The notes: generated by a model from the sequence alone, not told the origin. A DNA stretch of 64,000 nucleotides from Gilliamella sp. ESL0405 (GCF_019469205.1 NZ_CP048265.1:620001-684000), one strand, 5' to 3'. Numbered from the stretch's first letter, positions 50,358 through 60,539 are shown. Translations and numbers: made by a program.

Positions 50358-50561
50358 ATGAAATTAATAGTCGATAATATGAGTTGTCAGCACTGTGTTA
50401 ATGCTATCACTAAGGCGATTAACGATATCGATCCAAAGGCTAAAGTGACGGTTGATTTAGCTAAACATGAAGTTGATATCGACGGCGGAACCATTTCGCA
50501 AGAAGCCGCTATTGCTGCGATTAATGAAGCCGGTTATGAATTTGTTGGTATTGCCTACTAG
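50358..50561 (+). CDS. Heavy-metal-associated (HMA) domain protein, CopZ-like chaperone
   Basis: A 67-residue free-standing HMA domain. The metal-binding motif NMSCQHCVNAI (M-x-C-x-x-C near residues 9-13) and the GGTISQEAAIAAINEAGY C-terminal helix fit copper chaperones (CopZ) and also MerP-like domains. It would bind Cu(I) in the cytoplasm. No CopA ATPase or CueR-like regulator is adjacent, so the partner is elsewhere. AGAGGG before the ATG is a good ribosome binding site. Confidence 0.85.
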   Translation: MKLIVDNMSCQHCVNAITKAINDIDPKAKVTVDLAKHEVDIDGGTISQEAAIAAINEAGYEFVGIAY

Positions 50562-50583
50562 TTTTAATGATTTCAATTATGAC

Positions 50584-50637
50584 GGTTTCGGGCAAAATTT
50601 CAGTTAAATAAAAAACAGTGTTAATTTGTCCGAAACC
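50584..50637. terminator. Large inverted repeat between convergent HMA gene and thiD
   Basis: GGTTTCGGGCAAA pairs with TTTGTCCGAAACC (one G-T pair) around a ~28-nt AT-rich loop. It is placed between two gene ends and is therefore a likely bidirectional terminator, or a folded 3' end. Confidence 0.55.
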
Positions 50638-50652
50638 TCAGTTATCAATCGA

Positions 50653-51447
50653 TCACCACCATTGGTAAAAATGGTGCGTTGGTCCAATACCTTTTCCGAT
50701 ACTTAAATCATCAGCATGGCTAATGGCGCCATATAAATAATCTTTCGCTTGTTTGACTGCCTGCGCTAAACTGCGCTGAGGTAATAACGCAGCAATTGCC
50801 GCAGATAAGGTGCAACCTGTGCCATGGGTATTTTTGGTTTGAATTCTTGGTGAAGACATAGTGATAATTTCATCATGTGTGATCAAGTAATCCGGGCTTT
50901 CATGCCCCGGCAAGTGTCCGCCTTTCATTAGCACAGCTTGACAGCCTAATTTAAGCAGCGCTTGTCCCTGTTTTAGCATATCATTTTCGTTGCTAGCTTC
51001 GTCACAATCTAACAAGGCAGCCGCTTCCGGCAAGTTTGGGGTGATAACAGTTGCCAGTGGTAATAATTTTTCACGAATTGCAGTGACAGCGTCGGATTTT
51101 AATAAGCGGTGCCCACCTTTGGCAACCATAACGGTGTCTAGCACAATGTTATTTATAGGGTTATTTTTTAATAAATGATAGACCGTCGACACTATCTCTT
51201 TGTTCATCAACATACCGATTTTAACACTGTCGATGTTGATATCCTGATATAGCGTATTAAACTGCGCTTCAACAAATTGTGGCGATATAGCCAGCACGTC
51301 ATCAACGCCTTGAGTGCTTTGCGCAGTGAGAGCAGTAATTACCGACATCCCATAAGCGCCTAATGCTGAAAATGTTTTTAAATCAGCTTGAATACCGGCA
51401 CCACCACTTGGGTCGGAGCCGGCGATGGTTAAGGCGATTGTTGTCAT
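50653..51447 (-). CDS. thiD: Hydroxymethylpyrimidine/phosphomethylpyrimidine kinase
   Basis: Phosphorylates HMP and HMP-P, giving the pyrimidine part of thiamine. Ribokinase-like fold: IAGSDPSGGAGIQADLKTF at the N-terminus, LMKGGHLPG, and TKNTHGTGCTLSAAIAA with the catalytic Cys/Gly loop. 264 aa is normal. It overlaps thiE by 4 bp and is last in thiM-thiE-thiD under the TPP riboswitch. Confidence 0.95.
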   Translation of the reverse strand: MTTIALTIAGSDPSGGAGIQADLKTFSALGAYGMSVITALTAQSTQGVDDVLAISPQFVEAQFNTLYQDINIDSVKIGMLMNKEIVSTVYHLLKNNPINNIVLDTVMVAKGGHRLLKSDAVTAIREKLLPLATVITPNLPEAAALLDCDEASNENDMLKQGQALLKLGCQAVLMKGGHLPGHESPDYLITHDEIITMSSPRIQTKNTHGTGCTLSAAIAALLPQRSLAQAVKQAKDYLYGAISHADDLSIGKGIGPTHHFYQWW

Positions 51448-52100
51448 AATATTTTTTCCTGTCGAGCTTGTTGTATTTTATTAATCAGCGATGCGGTTGC
51501 CTGTGCGACATTTTTTTGTCCACAAATGGCGGAAACCACGGCAACGCCGTCAATACCTGTTTGAATAACTTGGCTAATATTATTGATATCAATGCCACCA
51601 ATGGCTACAGCAGGGCATTTTTTCAGTTTTACTTGTTGAGTCAGCTGCTCAATTCCCATAGCTGTTGCCGCATCTTTTTTGGTTGATGTTGGAAAGATTG
51701 GGCCAATTCCCAAATAATCGACTTGTTGCCAGTCAACCGCATTAAGTTGCTCTTGATTGGAAACTGAGAACCCTAACCATTTATCCTTACCGATTAAACG
51801 GCGAGTAACATCGACAGGCAGATCACTTTGCCCAATATGGACTCCATCTGCGTCAATAGCGAGTGCAATATCAATATGGTCATTAATAAATAGTGGGACA
51901 GGGGTGTCGGCTAGTGCGGTTTTCAGTGCTAAGGCGGCATGATACCACGCTTTACCTGTTAGCGCTTGCTCAGATCTTAACTGCACAGCAGTAACGCCAT
52001 TAGCAACAGCAATTTGGGTCGTGTTTACCATACCATTAATACCACCACACAATAAGGGATCGAGAACTAAATATAAGTCCAAATTCAATTGTTTTTTCAT
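51444..52100 (-). CDS. thiE: Thiamine-phosphate synthase
   Basis: Couples HMP-PP and hydroxyethylthiazole phosphate to thiamine phosphate. TIM-barrel motifs are TAVQLRSEQ, DGVHIGQSDLPV and GIGPIFPTSTKKDAA, with IGGIDINNISQV for phosphate binding. The usual QLRxK is QLRSE here. 218 aa is typical. Overlaps thiD and lies 9 bp after thiM. Confidence 0.94.
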   Translation of the reverse strand: MKKQLNLDLYLVLDPLLCGGINGMVNTTQIAVANGVTAVQLRSEQALTGKAWYHAALALKTALADTPVPLFINDHIDIALAIDADGVHIGQSDLPVDVTRRLIGKDKWLGFSVSNQEQLNAVDWQQVDYLGIGPIFPTSTKKDAATAMGIEQLTQQVKLKKCPAVAIGGIDINNISQVIQTGIDGVAVVSAICGQKNVAQATASLINKIQQARQEKIL

Positions 52101-52109
52101 CAGATTTCC

Positions 52110-52898
52110 TTATCCATGGTGTGAATTAAACAGTGAAAGCGTGTCGATAATTGATACGGCATAACTGCCTAAGCCATGGTGTTTGTTAGCTTGTTCACCC
52201 GCTTTTTTCATCATTAAACAGGCCGAAGCACAAGCTAATAACGTATCGTCTGAGCTAGCGATAAAGGCCGCCACCATTGCCGACAGTGAGCAACCGGTTC
52301 CGGTTACTTTCGTCAATGCAATATCACCCCCTTCAATGCGGTATGTGATTTGACCGTTAGTCACATAATCAATATCACCGGTCATTGCAACAATGGTTTG
52401 ATACTTTTGTGCTAACTGCTTTGCCGCTTCAAGCGCCTGTTCGGTTGAATCTTGGCTATCAGGCCCATTTGAGCAAGATTGCTCACCGCTTAATGCCAAA
52501 ATTTCTGATGCATTACCGCGAATGGCAGTGGGCTGAAATGCCAATAATTGATGAGCTATTGCGGTTCGATAAGGCAATGCGGGACCAACAGCGACCGGAT
52601 CAAGCACCCATGGTGTTTGACTTTGTTGTGCTTGCTTTGCAGCAAGCAGCATGCTTTGCGCAATATTATCCTCAATTGTTCCAATATTAACCAATAAACT
52701 GCTGGCAACGCTAACAAAATCGGCAACTTCTTGCTTGGCAACAATCATTGCAGGTGATGCGCCAATAGCCAGTAATACATTGGCAGTAAAATTTTGTACT
52801 ACATCATTTGTTATACAGTGGACGAGGGGATGTTGTTGTTTAACGTTATTAATAAAGGGGGTGGCTTGGGCTAAATCAAACATTTTGGCTTGTGACAT
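52110..52898 (-). CDS. thiM: Hydroxyethylthiazole kinase
   Basis: Phosphorylates salvaged hydroxyethylthiazole. LVHCITNDVVQNFTAN, a DPVAVGP loop, RGNASEILAL and TGTGCSLSAMVAAF (catalytic Cys) match ThiM. Two in-frame ATGs exist; AAGGA lies 6 nt before the second at 52898 and directly touches the first, so the second is chosen. The gene starts ~60 nt below a TPP aptamer, the arrangement of E. coli thiM. Confidence 0.95.
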   Translation of the reverse strand: MSQAKMFDLAQATPFINNVKQQHPLVHCITNDVVQNFTANVLLAIGASPAMIVAKQEVADFVSVASSLLVNIGTIEDNIAQSMLLAAKQAQQSQTPWVLDPVAVGPALPYRTAIAHQLLAFQPTAIRGNASEILALSGEQSCSNGPDSQDSTEQALEAAKQLAQKYQTIVAMTGDIDYVTNGQITYRIEGGDIALTKVTGTGCSLSAMVAAFIASSDDTLLACASACLMMKKAGEQANKHHGLGSYAVSIIDTLSLFNSHHG

Positions 52899-52959
52899 AT
52901 TCATTCCTTATCATCTATTTATTGGGAAGAATTTGCCAGATTAAGCGCAATGTGGCTCA

Positions 52960-53043
52960 GACTTCCCTACGCTGGTATGATCCAGATCAGGTTCAACGGG
53001 TAAACTCTCAGTTTTTTGCAAAAGGCAAAAAACACCCCGAGTC
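52960..53043 (-). ncRNA. TPP riboswitch (thi-box) controlling thiMED
   Basis: Read on the minus strand the element starts GACTCGGGGTG, has a long P3 arm (GCCTTTTGC flanked by T6/A6), the conserved CTGAGA and ACCCG, then GAACCTGATCTGGATCAT, ACCAGCGTAGGGAAGTC. All universally conserved TPP-aptamer parts are present, with P1 closed by GACT/AGTC. The thiM start follows after 61 nt, suggesting control of translation or of transcript elongation when TPP is high. No T-tract terminator is obvious in between, so translational control is favoured. Confidence 0.96.
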
Positions 53044-53086
53044 AAATTTTTCAGTTATTATGAACTTACTATCGGTTTTAAACAAG

Positions 53087-54448
53087 CTATTGTAATAATC
53101 TTTCGATATCTGTTATCACTTTTCTTTCCGGTAGGAAGATGATTAAATGATCGCCATCTTCAATAGTTAAATCCGTGTTGACGATAATGACATCTTCACC
53201 GCGAACAACAGCCCCAATGGTTGCGCCGGACGGTAATTTTAGTCCGTTGATATTTTTGCCGACCAGTTTCGAGCTCTCATTGGTGCCATTAGCCACCACT
53301 TCGACAATTTCCGATTCGCCTTGTCGAAGTGAAATCACTTTTACAACGCCGGTTTGTCTTACATGACTCAGTAGCTCTGAAATCGTTGCGTGTTGTGGGG
53401 AGATAGCAATATCAATCACACTATCATTAATCAATTCCAAATAAGCCTGTTTTTGGATTAAGACAATAACTTTTTTGGCGCCCATTCTTTTGGCCAGCAT
53501 TGAAGACATAATATTTGATTCATCATCGCTGGTTACAGCAATAAACAGATCGGTTAATTCGACTTGTTCTTGCGATAAAAGCTCTTGGTCGGACGATTCA
53601 CCATGTAAAACGGTGGTATTAACTAACTGTTCAGCAATAAATTCTGCCCGTTCCGCATCCCGCTCAATCAACTTGACTTGATAGTCGTTTTCTAACCGCT
53701 TAGCTAAGGCAACCGCAACCCCGCCACCACCGCTAATTATAATTCGCTTGTAAGGTTTCTCTAACCGTTGTAGCTCGCTGGTTACCGCTTTAATATTCAC
53801 CGGAGGAGTAATAAAGTAGACCATATCACCGGCTTCAATAAGTGTAGAGCCTAATGGACGAATAAAGCGATTTTGGCGATAAATCGCCACCACTCGAGCT
53901 TCAACATGCGGGAGATGCTCTTTGAGTTCGGACAGTTCACTACCGACTAAAGCGCCACCATAATATGCAGTAACAGCAACTAGACAGACCCGATTATCAT
54001 AAAACGAGGCAAACTGTAGAGCGCCGGGATATTGAATTAATTGACTGATATGATTTGTGATTAAATTTTCTGGTGCAATAATGTGATCGATATTAATACA
54101 ATCTTTATTGAAAAAAGGGTATCGTTCATCATTGTATTCCGGCGCACGAATGCGGGCGACTTTTTGCGGAATGTTAAACATGACATGACCAATCTGACAA
54201 GCCATCATATTAACTTCGTCAGAATTGGTAACCGCAACGAGCATATCAGCCGATTCAGCACCAGCGCTTTCCAACACTTGTGGATAAGAAGATTTTCCTA
54301 CAATGACTTGTAAATCAAAACGCTCTTGCAAAGATTGCAATTTTTCGTGATCTTCATCAACCACAGTGACATCGTTTTGTTTATCGGTTACCAGATACTC
54401 TGCCAGCGCACTGCCGGTTTGTCCTGCACCAAGAATTATAATCTTCAT
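53087..54448 (-). CDS. trkA: Trk potassium transporter regulatory subunit TrkA
   Basis: Peripheral inner-membrane NAD(H)-binding subunit that gates the TrkH/TrkG K+ channel. The protein has two RCK halves: MKIIILGAGQTGSALAEYL at residue 1 and RIIISGGGGVAVALAKRL near 230, each a Rossmann GxGxxG, followed by TrkA-C domains. 453 aa matches E. coli (458). In E. coli trkA follows rsmB/fmt/def; here it stands between the thi operon and trpS. Confidence 0.95.
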   Translation of the reverse strand: MKIIILGAGQTGSALAEYLVTDKQNDVTVVDEDHEKLQSLQERFDLQVIVGKSSYPQVLESAGAESADMLVAVTNSDEVNMMACQIGHVMFNIPQKVARIRAPEYNDERYPFFNKDCINIDHIIAPENLITNHISQLIQYPGALQFASFYDNRVCLVAVTAYYGGALVGSELSELKEHLPHVEARVVAIYRQNRFIRPLGSTLIEAGDMVYFITPPVNIKAVTSELQRLEKPYKRIIISGGGGVAVALAKRLENDYQVKLIERDAERAEFIAEQLVNTTVLHGESSDQELLSQEQVELTDLFIAVTSDDESNIMSSMLAKRMGAKKVIVLIQKQAYLELINDSVIDIAISPQHATISELLSHVRQTGVVKVISLRQGESEIVEVVANGTNESSKLVGKNINGLKLPSGATIGAVVRGEDVIIVNTDLTIEDGDHLIIFLPERKVITDIERLLQ

Positions 54449-54469
54449 TGTTAACCCATAATAGTTAAA

Positions 54470-54514
54470 TGGCTTTAAAGCTTACAGTGTCAACTTTTTT
54501 GCTTACTAAAGCCA
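54470..54514. terminator. Inverted repeat downstream of trpS
   Basis: TGGCTTTA and TAAAGCCA are exact complements with a ~29-nt loop in the gap between trpS and trkA, both on the minus strand. It may end the trpS operon or sit in the trkA leader. Confidence 0.35.
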
Positions 54515-54565
54515 ATTAATATTGTTCAATGTTTATCGCGACTTGTGTCGTCTTTCGAATCGTTG

Positions 54566-55561
54566 TTATACAAAACCGATAGCATCGTACACTTTTCTCA
54601 ACGTCGGCTCAGCTTTTGAGCGTGCTTTATCAGCACCTTCACGCATAATTGAAAACAGGTACGTTTCATCGTCACGGTATTGGTGATATTTAGCTTGTAA
54701 AGCCGTTAACATATCAATAACTTGTGTTGCTACTTCAGTTTTCAAGTGGCCGTACATTTTGCCTTCAAACTCTTTTTCAAGCTCAATTATCGGTTTGCCC
54801 GTGATGCCGGTTAAGATATCTAACAGATTAGAAACTCCCGCTTTATTTTTTAAATCATAACGTACAACCGGTGGCTCATCAGAATCGGTCATGGCTCGCT
54901 TAATTTTTTTCTCAATATCTTTTGGATTTTCAAGTAAACCAATGACGTTGTTACGGTTTTCATCTGATTTAGACATTTTCTTAGTCGGTTCTTGAAGTGA
55001 CATCACTCTAGCACCGACTTTCGGAATAAAGGGCTCTGGTACCGTAAATATCTCACCATAAAGCGCATTAAAGCGCATCGCAATATCACGTGATAACTCA
55101 AGATGTTGTTTTTGATCATCACCAACTGGCACTAAATTAGCTTGATAAAGTAAAATATCGGCAGCCATAAGCACCGGATAATCAAATAAACCGGCATTAA
55201 TATTCTCACTATGGCGTGATGATTTATCTTTAAACTGCGTCATACGGCTCAGCTCGCCAAAGTAGGTGTAGCAGTTTAATGCCCAGCCAAGTTCGGCATG
55301 GGCTGGCACATGTGATTGAACAAAAATGGTACTTTTTTGCGGATCGATGCCACAAGCTAAATAGAGTGCTAAGGTATCGAGCGTCGCTTTGCGTAGTTTT
55401 TGTGGATCTTGACGTACCGTTATCGCATGTTGATTGACGATACAGTAAACGCAATCATATTCATTTTGCAACGCCACCCAATTTTTTAAAGCACCTAAGT
55501 AGTTGCCAAGTGTTAGTTCTCCTGATGGCTGAGCGCCACTAAATACAATCGGTTTACTCAT
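54566..55561 (-). CDS. trpS: Tryptophanyl-tRNA synthetase
   Basis: Class I synthetase charging tRNA-Trp, 331 aa (E. coli 334). The HIGH-type motif is [14 protein letters not shown] (Thr for His at its first position) and the KMSKS motif KKMSKSDEN lies near residue 195. It ends the aroK-damX-dam-rpe-gph-trpS cluster, as in E. coli. Confidence 0.97.
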   Translation of the reverse strand: MSKPIVFSGAQPSGELTLGNYLGALKNWVALQNEYDCVYCIVNQHAITVRQDPQKLRKATLDTLALYLACGIDPQKSTIFVQSHVPAHAELGWALNCYTYFGELSRMTQFKDKSSRHSENINAGLFDYPVLMAADILLYQANLVPVGDDQKQHLELSRDIAMRFNALYGEIFTVPEPFIPKVGARVMSLQEPTKKMSKSDENRNNVIGLLENPKDIEKKIKRAMTDSDEPPVVRYDLKNKAGVSNLLDILTGITGKPIIELEKEFEGKMYGHLKTEVATQVIDMLTALQAKYHQYRDDETYLFSIMREGADKARSKAEPTLRKVYDAIGFV

Positions 55562-55612
55562 AATTTATTCCTAATCTGTTTTCTCTTTATTTGTGCTAAT
55601 TATTTGTGCTAA

Positions 55613-56308
55613 TTATTTTTTTGCGTCAGCTTTGGGCTGAGGTAATAAAGTTAATATATCTTTAAAATCATCCAGTAAAAAATCGGGATGACTGGTTGCA
55701 ATAGATATACCATAATTATAACCATAGCTTAATGCAACTGTTGGGCAATTGGCATTTTTTGCCGCATCAATATCATTTTTAGAATCGCCGACAAATAATA
55801 ATTGCGAGCTAAATAGTCCAAACGTTGCCATAACTTGATAAAGTGGCGCCGGATGCGGTTTTAATTTAATCACATCCCCACCGCCTAGCACTAACGAAAA
55901 ATAGTCTTTAATGCCTAATGAACTGAGCAGTGCAGGTAAGAAATGCGCTGGTTTATTGGTCACTAAAGCTAAAGGGTAGTGATTATCGTGTAGGGTTTTT
56001 AACGTTTCTTTAACATGCGGAAACAGTTTTGTTTGGGCATCCATGACTTTGTCATAGTGTTGATTAAAGCGATCTTTTGCTTGATGAAATAATTCTGTAG
56101 AAGGTGTTACCTCAATGGCTTTAAACACACGTTCTAGCATAACATCAATACCATTACCCACCCAATTTTTGACTTGTTCATTGGTAACTGTCGGCAGATT
56201 TAAGTCGGCCAACATTTGCTTAGCAGCTAAGGCCAGTCCGGGCACACTGTCAACTAAAGTGCCGTCGAGATCAAAGGCAATTGCCTGAATATCATCAAGT
56301 TTAGGCAT
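55613..56308 (-). CDS. gph: Phosphoglycolate phosphatase
   Basis: HAD-superfamily phosphatase removing 2-phosphoglycolate, e.g. from DNA 3'-end repair. Motif [12 protein letters not shown] (catalytic Asp), motif [10 protein letters not shown] and motif [19 protein letters not shown] are present; 231 aa fits. It overlaps the rpe 3' end by 8 bp and is followed by trpS. Confidence 0.93.
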   Translation of the reverse strand: MPKLDDIQAIAFDLDGTLVDSVPGLALAAKQMLADLNLPTVTNEQVKNWVGNGIDVMLERVFKAIEVTPSTELFHQAKDRFNQHYDKVMDAQTKLFPHVKETLKTLHDNHYPLALVTNKPAHFLPALLSSLGIKDYFSLVLGGGDVIKLKPHPAPLYQVMATFGLFSSQLLFVGDSKNDIDAAKNANCPTVALSYGYNYGISIATSHPDFLLDDFKDILTLLPQPKADAKK

Positions 56309-56978
56309 GTTTTACTCCTGATAACGCTTTTCGCATGGCATCAATAACGGTTTTATAGTCGGGTTGACCAAATATAGCTGAGCCGGCAACAAACATATCG
56401 GCACCAGCTTTTGCTATTTCGGCGATGTTTTCAACTTTTACCCCGCCGTCGATTTCAAGTCTGATATTTTGCCCTGATTCGACAATTCGCTTTTTCACTT
56501 GTTGTAGTTTTTTTAGCGTTGAGGGGATAAATGATTGTCCACCAAAGCCGGGATTGACACCCATTAATAAGATAATATCGACTTTGTCCATGACATAATC
56601 TAAATAATCCAATGGTGTTGCCGGGTTGAAAACCAAACCGGCGGTACAACCATGATCTCTAATAAGTTGTAATGAGCGATCAATATGAATGGTCGCTTCG
56701 GGATGAATAGATATGTTAGTTGCTCCGGCTTTTGCAAAAGAGACAATCAGCTCTTCAACTGGCGATGCCATTAAATGCACATCAATTGGCGCTTTGATTC
56801 CATAGTCACGAAGTGCCTTGCAGAACATTGAACCCATAGTTAAATTGGGCACAAAGTGGTTATCCATTACATCAAAATGGACTACATCCGCCCCGGCATC
56901 AAGTACTTTTTGGGTATCTTCGCCAAGACGGGCAAAATCGGCTGATAGTATTGATGGCGCTATAATAAACTCTTGCAT
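56301..56978 (-). CDS. rpe: Ribulose-phosphate 3-epimerase
   Basis: Interconverts ribulose 5-phosphate and xylulose 5-phosphate in the pentose phosphate pathway. TIM-barrel motifs [45 protein letters not shown] and the phosphate-binding [13 protein letters not shown] are complete; 225 aa equals E. coli. Sits between dam and gph. Confidence 0.97.
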   Translation of the reverse strand: MQEFIIAPSILSADFARLGEDTQKVLDAGADVVHFDVMDNHFVPNLTMGSMFCKALRDYGIKAPIDVHLMASPVEELIVSFAKAGATNISIHPEATIHIDRSLQLIRDHGCTAGLVFNPATPLDYLDYVMDKVDIILLMGVNPGFGGQSFIPSTLKKLQQVKKRIVESGQNIRLEIDGGVKVENIAEIAKAGADMFVAGSAIFGQPDYKTVIDAMRKALSGVKHA

Positions 56979-57016
56979 AACATACCTCTACTGATAAAGC
57001 CTTTATCAATATCACT

Positions 57017-57838
57017 TTATGACTTTTGATATAAGGCTAAAATTTCATCAATTTTTTTGCGCCCTTCACCTGCGCAACTAATTGAGCGACGCATTTCAGC
57101 ACGATAAAGATATCGCGCTTTATTGTATAAAGTTCTTGTATAATCAGTATCATGATTAGATACCAGAACCGGAACATTATTCTCATAAGCCATGTTTTCG
57201 GCTAATTGCGATAATTTCTTATGCTCATCAAATCCAAAATTATTGGAGTAGTAAGCAGTAAAACCTGCTGAGTCATTGGGCGAAAGATAGGGAGGATCGC
57301 AATAAATCACTGAATTATGTTTAGCTTGTTTCATGACATCATGATAAGGCGCACAAATAAACTCAGCATCTTGCGCTTTTTTAGCAAAAAAATAGAGCTC
57401 TTTTTCAGGGAAATAAATTGTTTTATAACGTCCAAATGGCACATTAAATAATCCACTGTTATTATAGCGACAAAGACCGTTGTAACAGTGGCGGTTTAAA
57501 TAGACAAACAGAAGCGATCTAATGTACTGATCTTTGCTCCCATTAAACACATCTCTTAACTGATAAAATGCATCAGCTTGGTTATTTTGTTTACTAAATA
57601 GTAATTTAAGATCGCTGATAAACTTATCAGGACTTGTTTTTAATAAGTTATAAAGTGCAATTAAGTCATGATTGATATCAGCTAAAATATAACTTTTATA
57701 ATTGGTGTTTAAAAAAACGGAGCCAGCGCCAACAAAAGGCTCAATGAGTTGATCCCCTTGTGGTAGATATCGCTTAATCGTGTCTACGAGCTCATATTTT
57801 CCTCCAGCCCATTTTAAAAAGGCTCGCTGCTTCTTCAA
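57017..57838 (-). CDS. dam: DNA adenine methyltransferase
   Basis: Methylates adenine in GATC and so directs mismatch repair and replication timing. Class alpha N6-adenine MTase: SAM motif AFLKWAGGKYELVDTIKRY with FVGAGSVFLNT, and catalytic DPPY (YCDPPYLS, about residue 180). 273 aa is near E. coli Dam (278) and the identity along the whole chain is evident. Genomic position between damX and rpe is the conserved one, supporting a housekeeping Dam and not a phage or restriction enzyme. Confidence 0.96.
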   Translation of the reverse strand: MKKQRAFLKWAGGKYELVDTIKRYLPQGDQLIEPFVGAGSVFLNTNYKSYILADINHDLIALYNLLKTSPDKFISDLKLLFSKQNNQADAFYQLRDVFNGSKDQYIRSLLFVYLNRHCYNGLCRYNNSGLFNVPFGRYKTIYFPEKELYFFAKKAQDAEFICAPYHDVMKQAKHNSVIYCDPPYLSPNDSAGFTAYYSNNFGFDEHKKLSQLAENMAYENNVPVLVSNHDTDYTRTLYNKARYLYRAEMRRSISCAGEGRKKIDEILALYQKS

Positions 57839-57887
57839 CGGAAACTCCTATTTTGTTATTGCCAGGATAAATGAACGATATCCTTTA

Positions 57888-58667
57888 TTATTTTGCAGTT
57901 TTTTCTTTATTGATCGTTGCACCAGATTTGATCCATGGTTTGTCGTTTTGTAAAGCATCGGGTAATGATTTAATCGCCTTTTTCGCTTCATCAGCGGTGG
58001 CGTAATTACCTTTAACTAAAATATACCAAGTTTCATTGTTACGTTTGGTTTCGTAAATCTGGTAATTGGTCAAATTATGTTTCTTAACGAGTTTTCTTAA
58101 TCCCTCAGCTGATTTAGACGCACTAAGTTGGACTGCATAGTGTTCGTCTTTAATTATCGCTGAGTTTGTTGAAGTATTAATTTCTGGTTTATGACTAACA
58201 GGCTCAGGCTTCTGCGTAGTTTGTGGCGAAGCTGGCGGCGGTGTAGTCGGTTGGCTAGTGCTTGCTCCATTAGCCGAATTCGGTGCTTGTGTTGGGTTAT
58301 TGCTATTTTCATTGCCGCCAGATTGCGTAACATGGCTCTGTGCACTATTTGAGCTACCATTAGTTGTCTGACTATCAACCGGTTGTGGCGGTTGAATAGC
58401 AGGATTAGGTTGCTGCTCGGTTACGCTATTTGGCTCTTCCGGCGGAACGCCATTGACTACCGGCGGCGTTAATGAAGTTGGTTCGTTATTTGTTGAAGGA
58501 CGAAATACGACTAAGCTAAGTAATAACAGAATTATTACAACTGCCATAAGCATAATAGTCAATTTTCTTTTTGAGTAGTTTTGAAGAAAATTTGGCAATT
58601 GCATTAAAGGCGTAGACTTCTTGTAAGAATTTTCTGATACATATCGATCATTTTTATCTACACGCAT
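57888..58667 (-). CDS. damX: DamX-like SPOR-domain cell division protein
   Basis: A 259-aa bitopic membrane protein: cytoplasmic ~35 residues, one membrane span (LTIMLMAVVIILLLLSLVVF), a ~110-residue Pro/Gln/Asn/Ser/Thr-rich periplasmic linker, and a C-terminal SPOR domain (HYAVQLSASKSAEGLRKLV ... NNETWYILVKGNYATADEAKKAI) that binds denuded septal peptidoglycan. It lacks most of the cytoplasmic part of E. coli DamX (428 aa). Position between aroK and dam supports the name. Confidence 0.85.
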   Translation of the reverse strand: MRVDKNDRYVSENSYKKSTPLMQLPNFLQNYSKRKLTIMLMAVVIILLLLSLVVFRPSTNNEPTSLTPPVVNGVPPEEPNSVTEQQPNPAIQPPQPVDSQTTNGSSNSAQSHVTQSGGNENSNNPTQAPNSANGASTSQPTTPPPASPQTTQKPEPVSHKPEINTSTNSAIIKDEHYAVQLSASKSAEGLRKLVKKHNLTNYQIYETKRNNETWYILVKGNYATADEAKKAIKSLPDALQNDKPWIKSGATINKEKTAK

Positions 58668-58734
58668 ATTCTCTCCTTAACCCAACATCTGGTTTATTGC
58701 TCAACAATTCAAGCCACTGAAGAATGTCAATGAC

Positions 58735-59256
58735 TTAGATTTGCTCTATTTTCTCAATGATATAACCAGCAACACCTTTAGCACTTTGCTCATCAGTTTT
58801 TATTGTGATATCTGCTATCTCTTCATAAAGTGGTTCACGTTCACCGGCAAGCTCTTCATAAAGTTCTCTTGGGGTGTTACCACCTTGTAATAATGGACGG
58901 CGTTTATCTTTTTGAGTCCGTGCCATCTGTTTTTCAATGGTTGTTTCAAGATAAACAACAATACCACGTGCTGATAATCGATTCCGTGTCTCTTTAGATA
59001 AAACCGATCCGCCACCTGTTGCCAGTACAACACCTTGTTTTTCAGTCAATTCGTTAATGACTTTCTCTTCTCTGGCTCGGAATCCGTCTTCACCTTCTAA
59101 GTCAAAAATCCATGCAATATCAGCACCCGTACGTTTTTCAATCTCTTGATCGGAGTCAAAAAATTCCATGCCCAACTGTTGTGCAATTTGTCGGCCTATT
59201 GTGCTTTTTCCTGCCCCCATTGGGCCAATTAGAAAGATATTTCGCTTTTCTGCCAT
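58735..59256 (-). CDS. aroK: Shikimate kinase I
   Basis: Phosphorylates shikimate in aromatic amino-acid and chorismate synthesis. Walker [16 protein letters not shown], the shikimate-binding [18 protein letters not shown] and [16 protein letters not shown] and the lid KRRPLLQGG are intact; 173 aa equals E. coli AroK. In E. coli aroK is followed by aroB; here damX follows after 67 bp and aroB is absent. Confidence 0.95.
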   Translation of the reverse strand: MAEKRNIFLIGPMGAGKSTIGRQIAQQLGMEFFDSDQEIEKRTGADIAWIFDLEGEDGFRAREEKVINELTEKQGVVLATGGGSVLSKETRNRLSARGIVVYLETTIEKQMARTQKDKRRPLLQGGNTPRELYEELAGEREPLYEEIADITIKTDEQSAKGVAGYIIEKIEQI

Positions 59257-59442
59257 TGTAGTTTCATCATCTATTAATTTTGGTTAAAATTTACAACACA
59301 ATATCAACTCGTTATGATTGGTAATATCATTTTGGTTTGTCATTGTGTAACTTTTCTTGGATCTCCGTCTAACGACAAAAATTTAGGTCGGTAATTATCT
59401 CAATAGATAGCCCCTTTTTGCAATAGGTATTTATCAATAGTT

Positions 59443-60405
59443 TTAGCTTATACCTGCTTGGTGCAAATCATGAATGTTTAAAGCACCGACTAATTCCCCT
59501 TCGCTATTGACTACCGGTGCAGCGGTAATGTTATGATCATTAAATGTTTTTAATGCTTCTACTGCTTTCCAGTTTTCGGGGATTCGATAACCCGGGCTGG
59601 TCATCACTTGGGCAATACTATCTTGTAAAGTGCCATTTTTTAACAATAAACGGCGCAGATCACCGTCTGTAAATACGCCGATTATTTGGTTATCGTTATG
59701 GCATATAGCAACCAAACCAACACCGGTACGGCTTAATTCTAGCATAGCATCAAGGACGGTTGCACTTTCCGGCACTTTAGGAATTAAATCACCTGTTCGC
59801 ATGACATCTTTAACTTGATTAAGTAATTTTGCCCCTAAGCTTCCAGCCGGATGTGAACGCGCAAAGTCCTCTTCTTTAAAGCCTCTGGCACGCATGACAG
59901 CAATCGCAAGCGCATCGCCCATTAGCAGCGTGTTAGTTGAGCTTGAAGTCGGCGCCAGTCCCATAGGACAAGCCTCTTTTTCAATTGAGATATCCAGTAC
60001 TGCTTGTGCCGCCTTAGCTAGTGGGGAGTCCAGCCCACCAGTGATAGCTATTACCGGAATATTCATGGCCGATAGTATCGGTAAAATAAAGTTAAACTCT
60101 TTAGCTCGCCCGGAGTAGGATATTAAAATCGCAATATCATTTTCAGTCACCATACCCAGATCGCCGTGTAAGGCTTCAGACGGGTGCATAAAAAAAGCCG
60201 GACTGCCGGTACTGGCAAGCGATGCTGCAATTTTTTTGCCAATGTGACCTGATTTTCCAATGCCGGAAACCACCACTTTGCCTTTGGTCGATAAGATCAG
60301 TTGGCAAGCTTTGATAAAATCTTTACCGAGTCGATTAGGTAACTTTTGTGCTTCTTGCAGTTCGAGCTCAAGCAGTTCTCGACCATACTGTAATAATTTA
60401 TCCAT
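59443..60405 (-). CDS. kdsD: D-arabinose 5-phosphate isomerase
   Basis: Converts ribulose 5-phosphate to arabinose 5-phosphate, the precursor of Kdo in LPS. A SIS domain (VVSGIGKSGHIGKKIAASLA, HGDLGMVTENDIAILISYSGR) is followed by two CBS domains (about 205-320; TGVGLVAICHNDNQIIGVFTDGDLRR). 320 aa fits KdsD (328) and GutQ; the first is preferred. In E. coli it lies beside lptC/kdsC and mla genes; here it is on its own. A copy of the ~44-bp motif is 134 bp upstream. Confidence 0.9.
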   Translation of the reverse strand: MDKLLQYGRELLELELQEAQKLPNRLGKDFIKACQLILSTKGKVVVSGIGKSGHIGKKIAASLASTGSPAFFMHPSEALHGDLGMVTENDIAILISYSGRAKEFNFILPILSAMNIPVIAITGGLDSPLAKAAQAVLDISIEKEACPMGLAPTSSSTNTLLMGDALAIAVMRARGFKEEDFARSHPAGSLGAKLLNQVKDVMRTGDLIPKVPESATVLDAMLELSRTGVGLVAICHNDNQIIGVFTDGDLRRLLLKNGTLQDSIAQVMTSPGYRIPENWKAVEALKTFNDHNITAAPVVNSEGELVGALNIHDLHQAGIS

Positions 60406-60539
60406 TTCAATTAGCCTAGCGTTTGGGTAAATGTGAATGACAACTTTTTATGATTGAAACGATAAGTTAAACGAATATAAAAAGTCTGACTGTCAACAGT
60501 TTAACAATTAACTATTGAATATTCAAAAAGAAACGTTTT

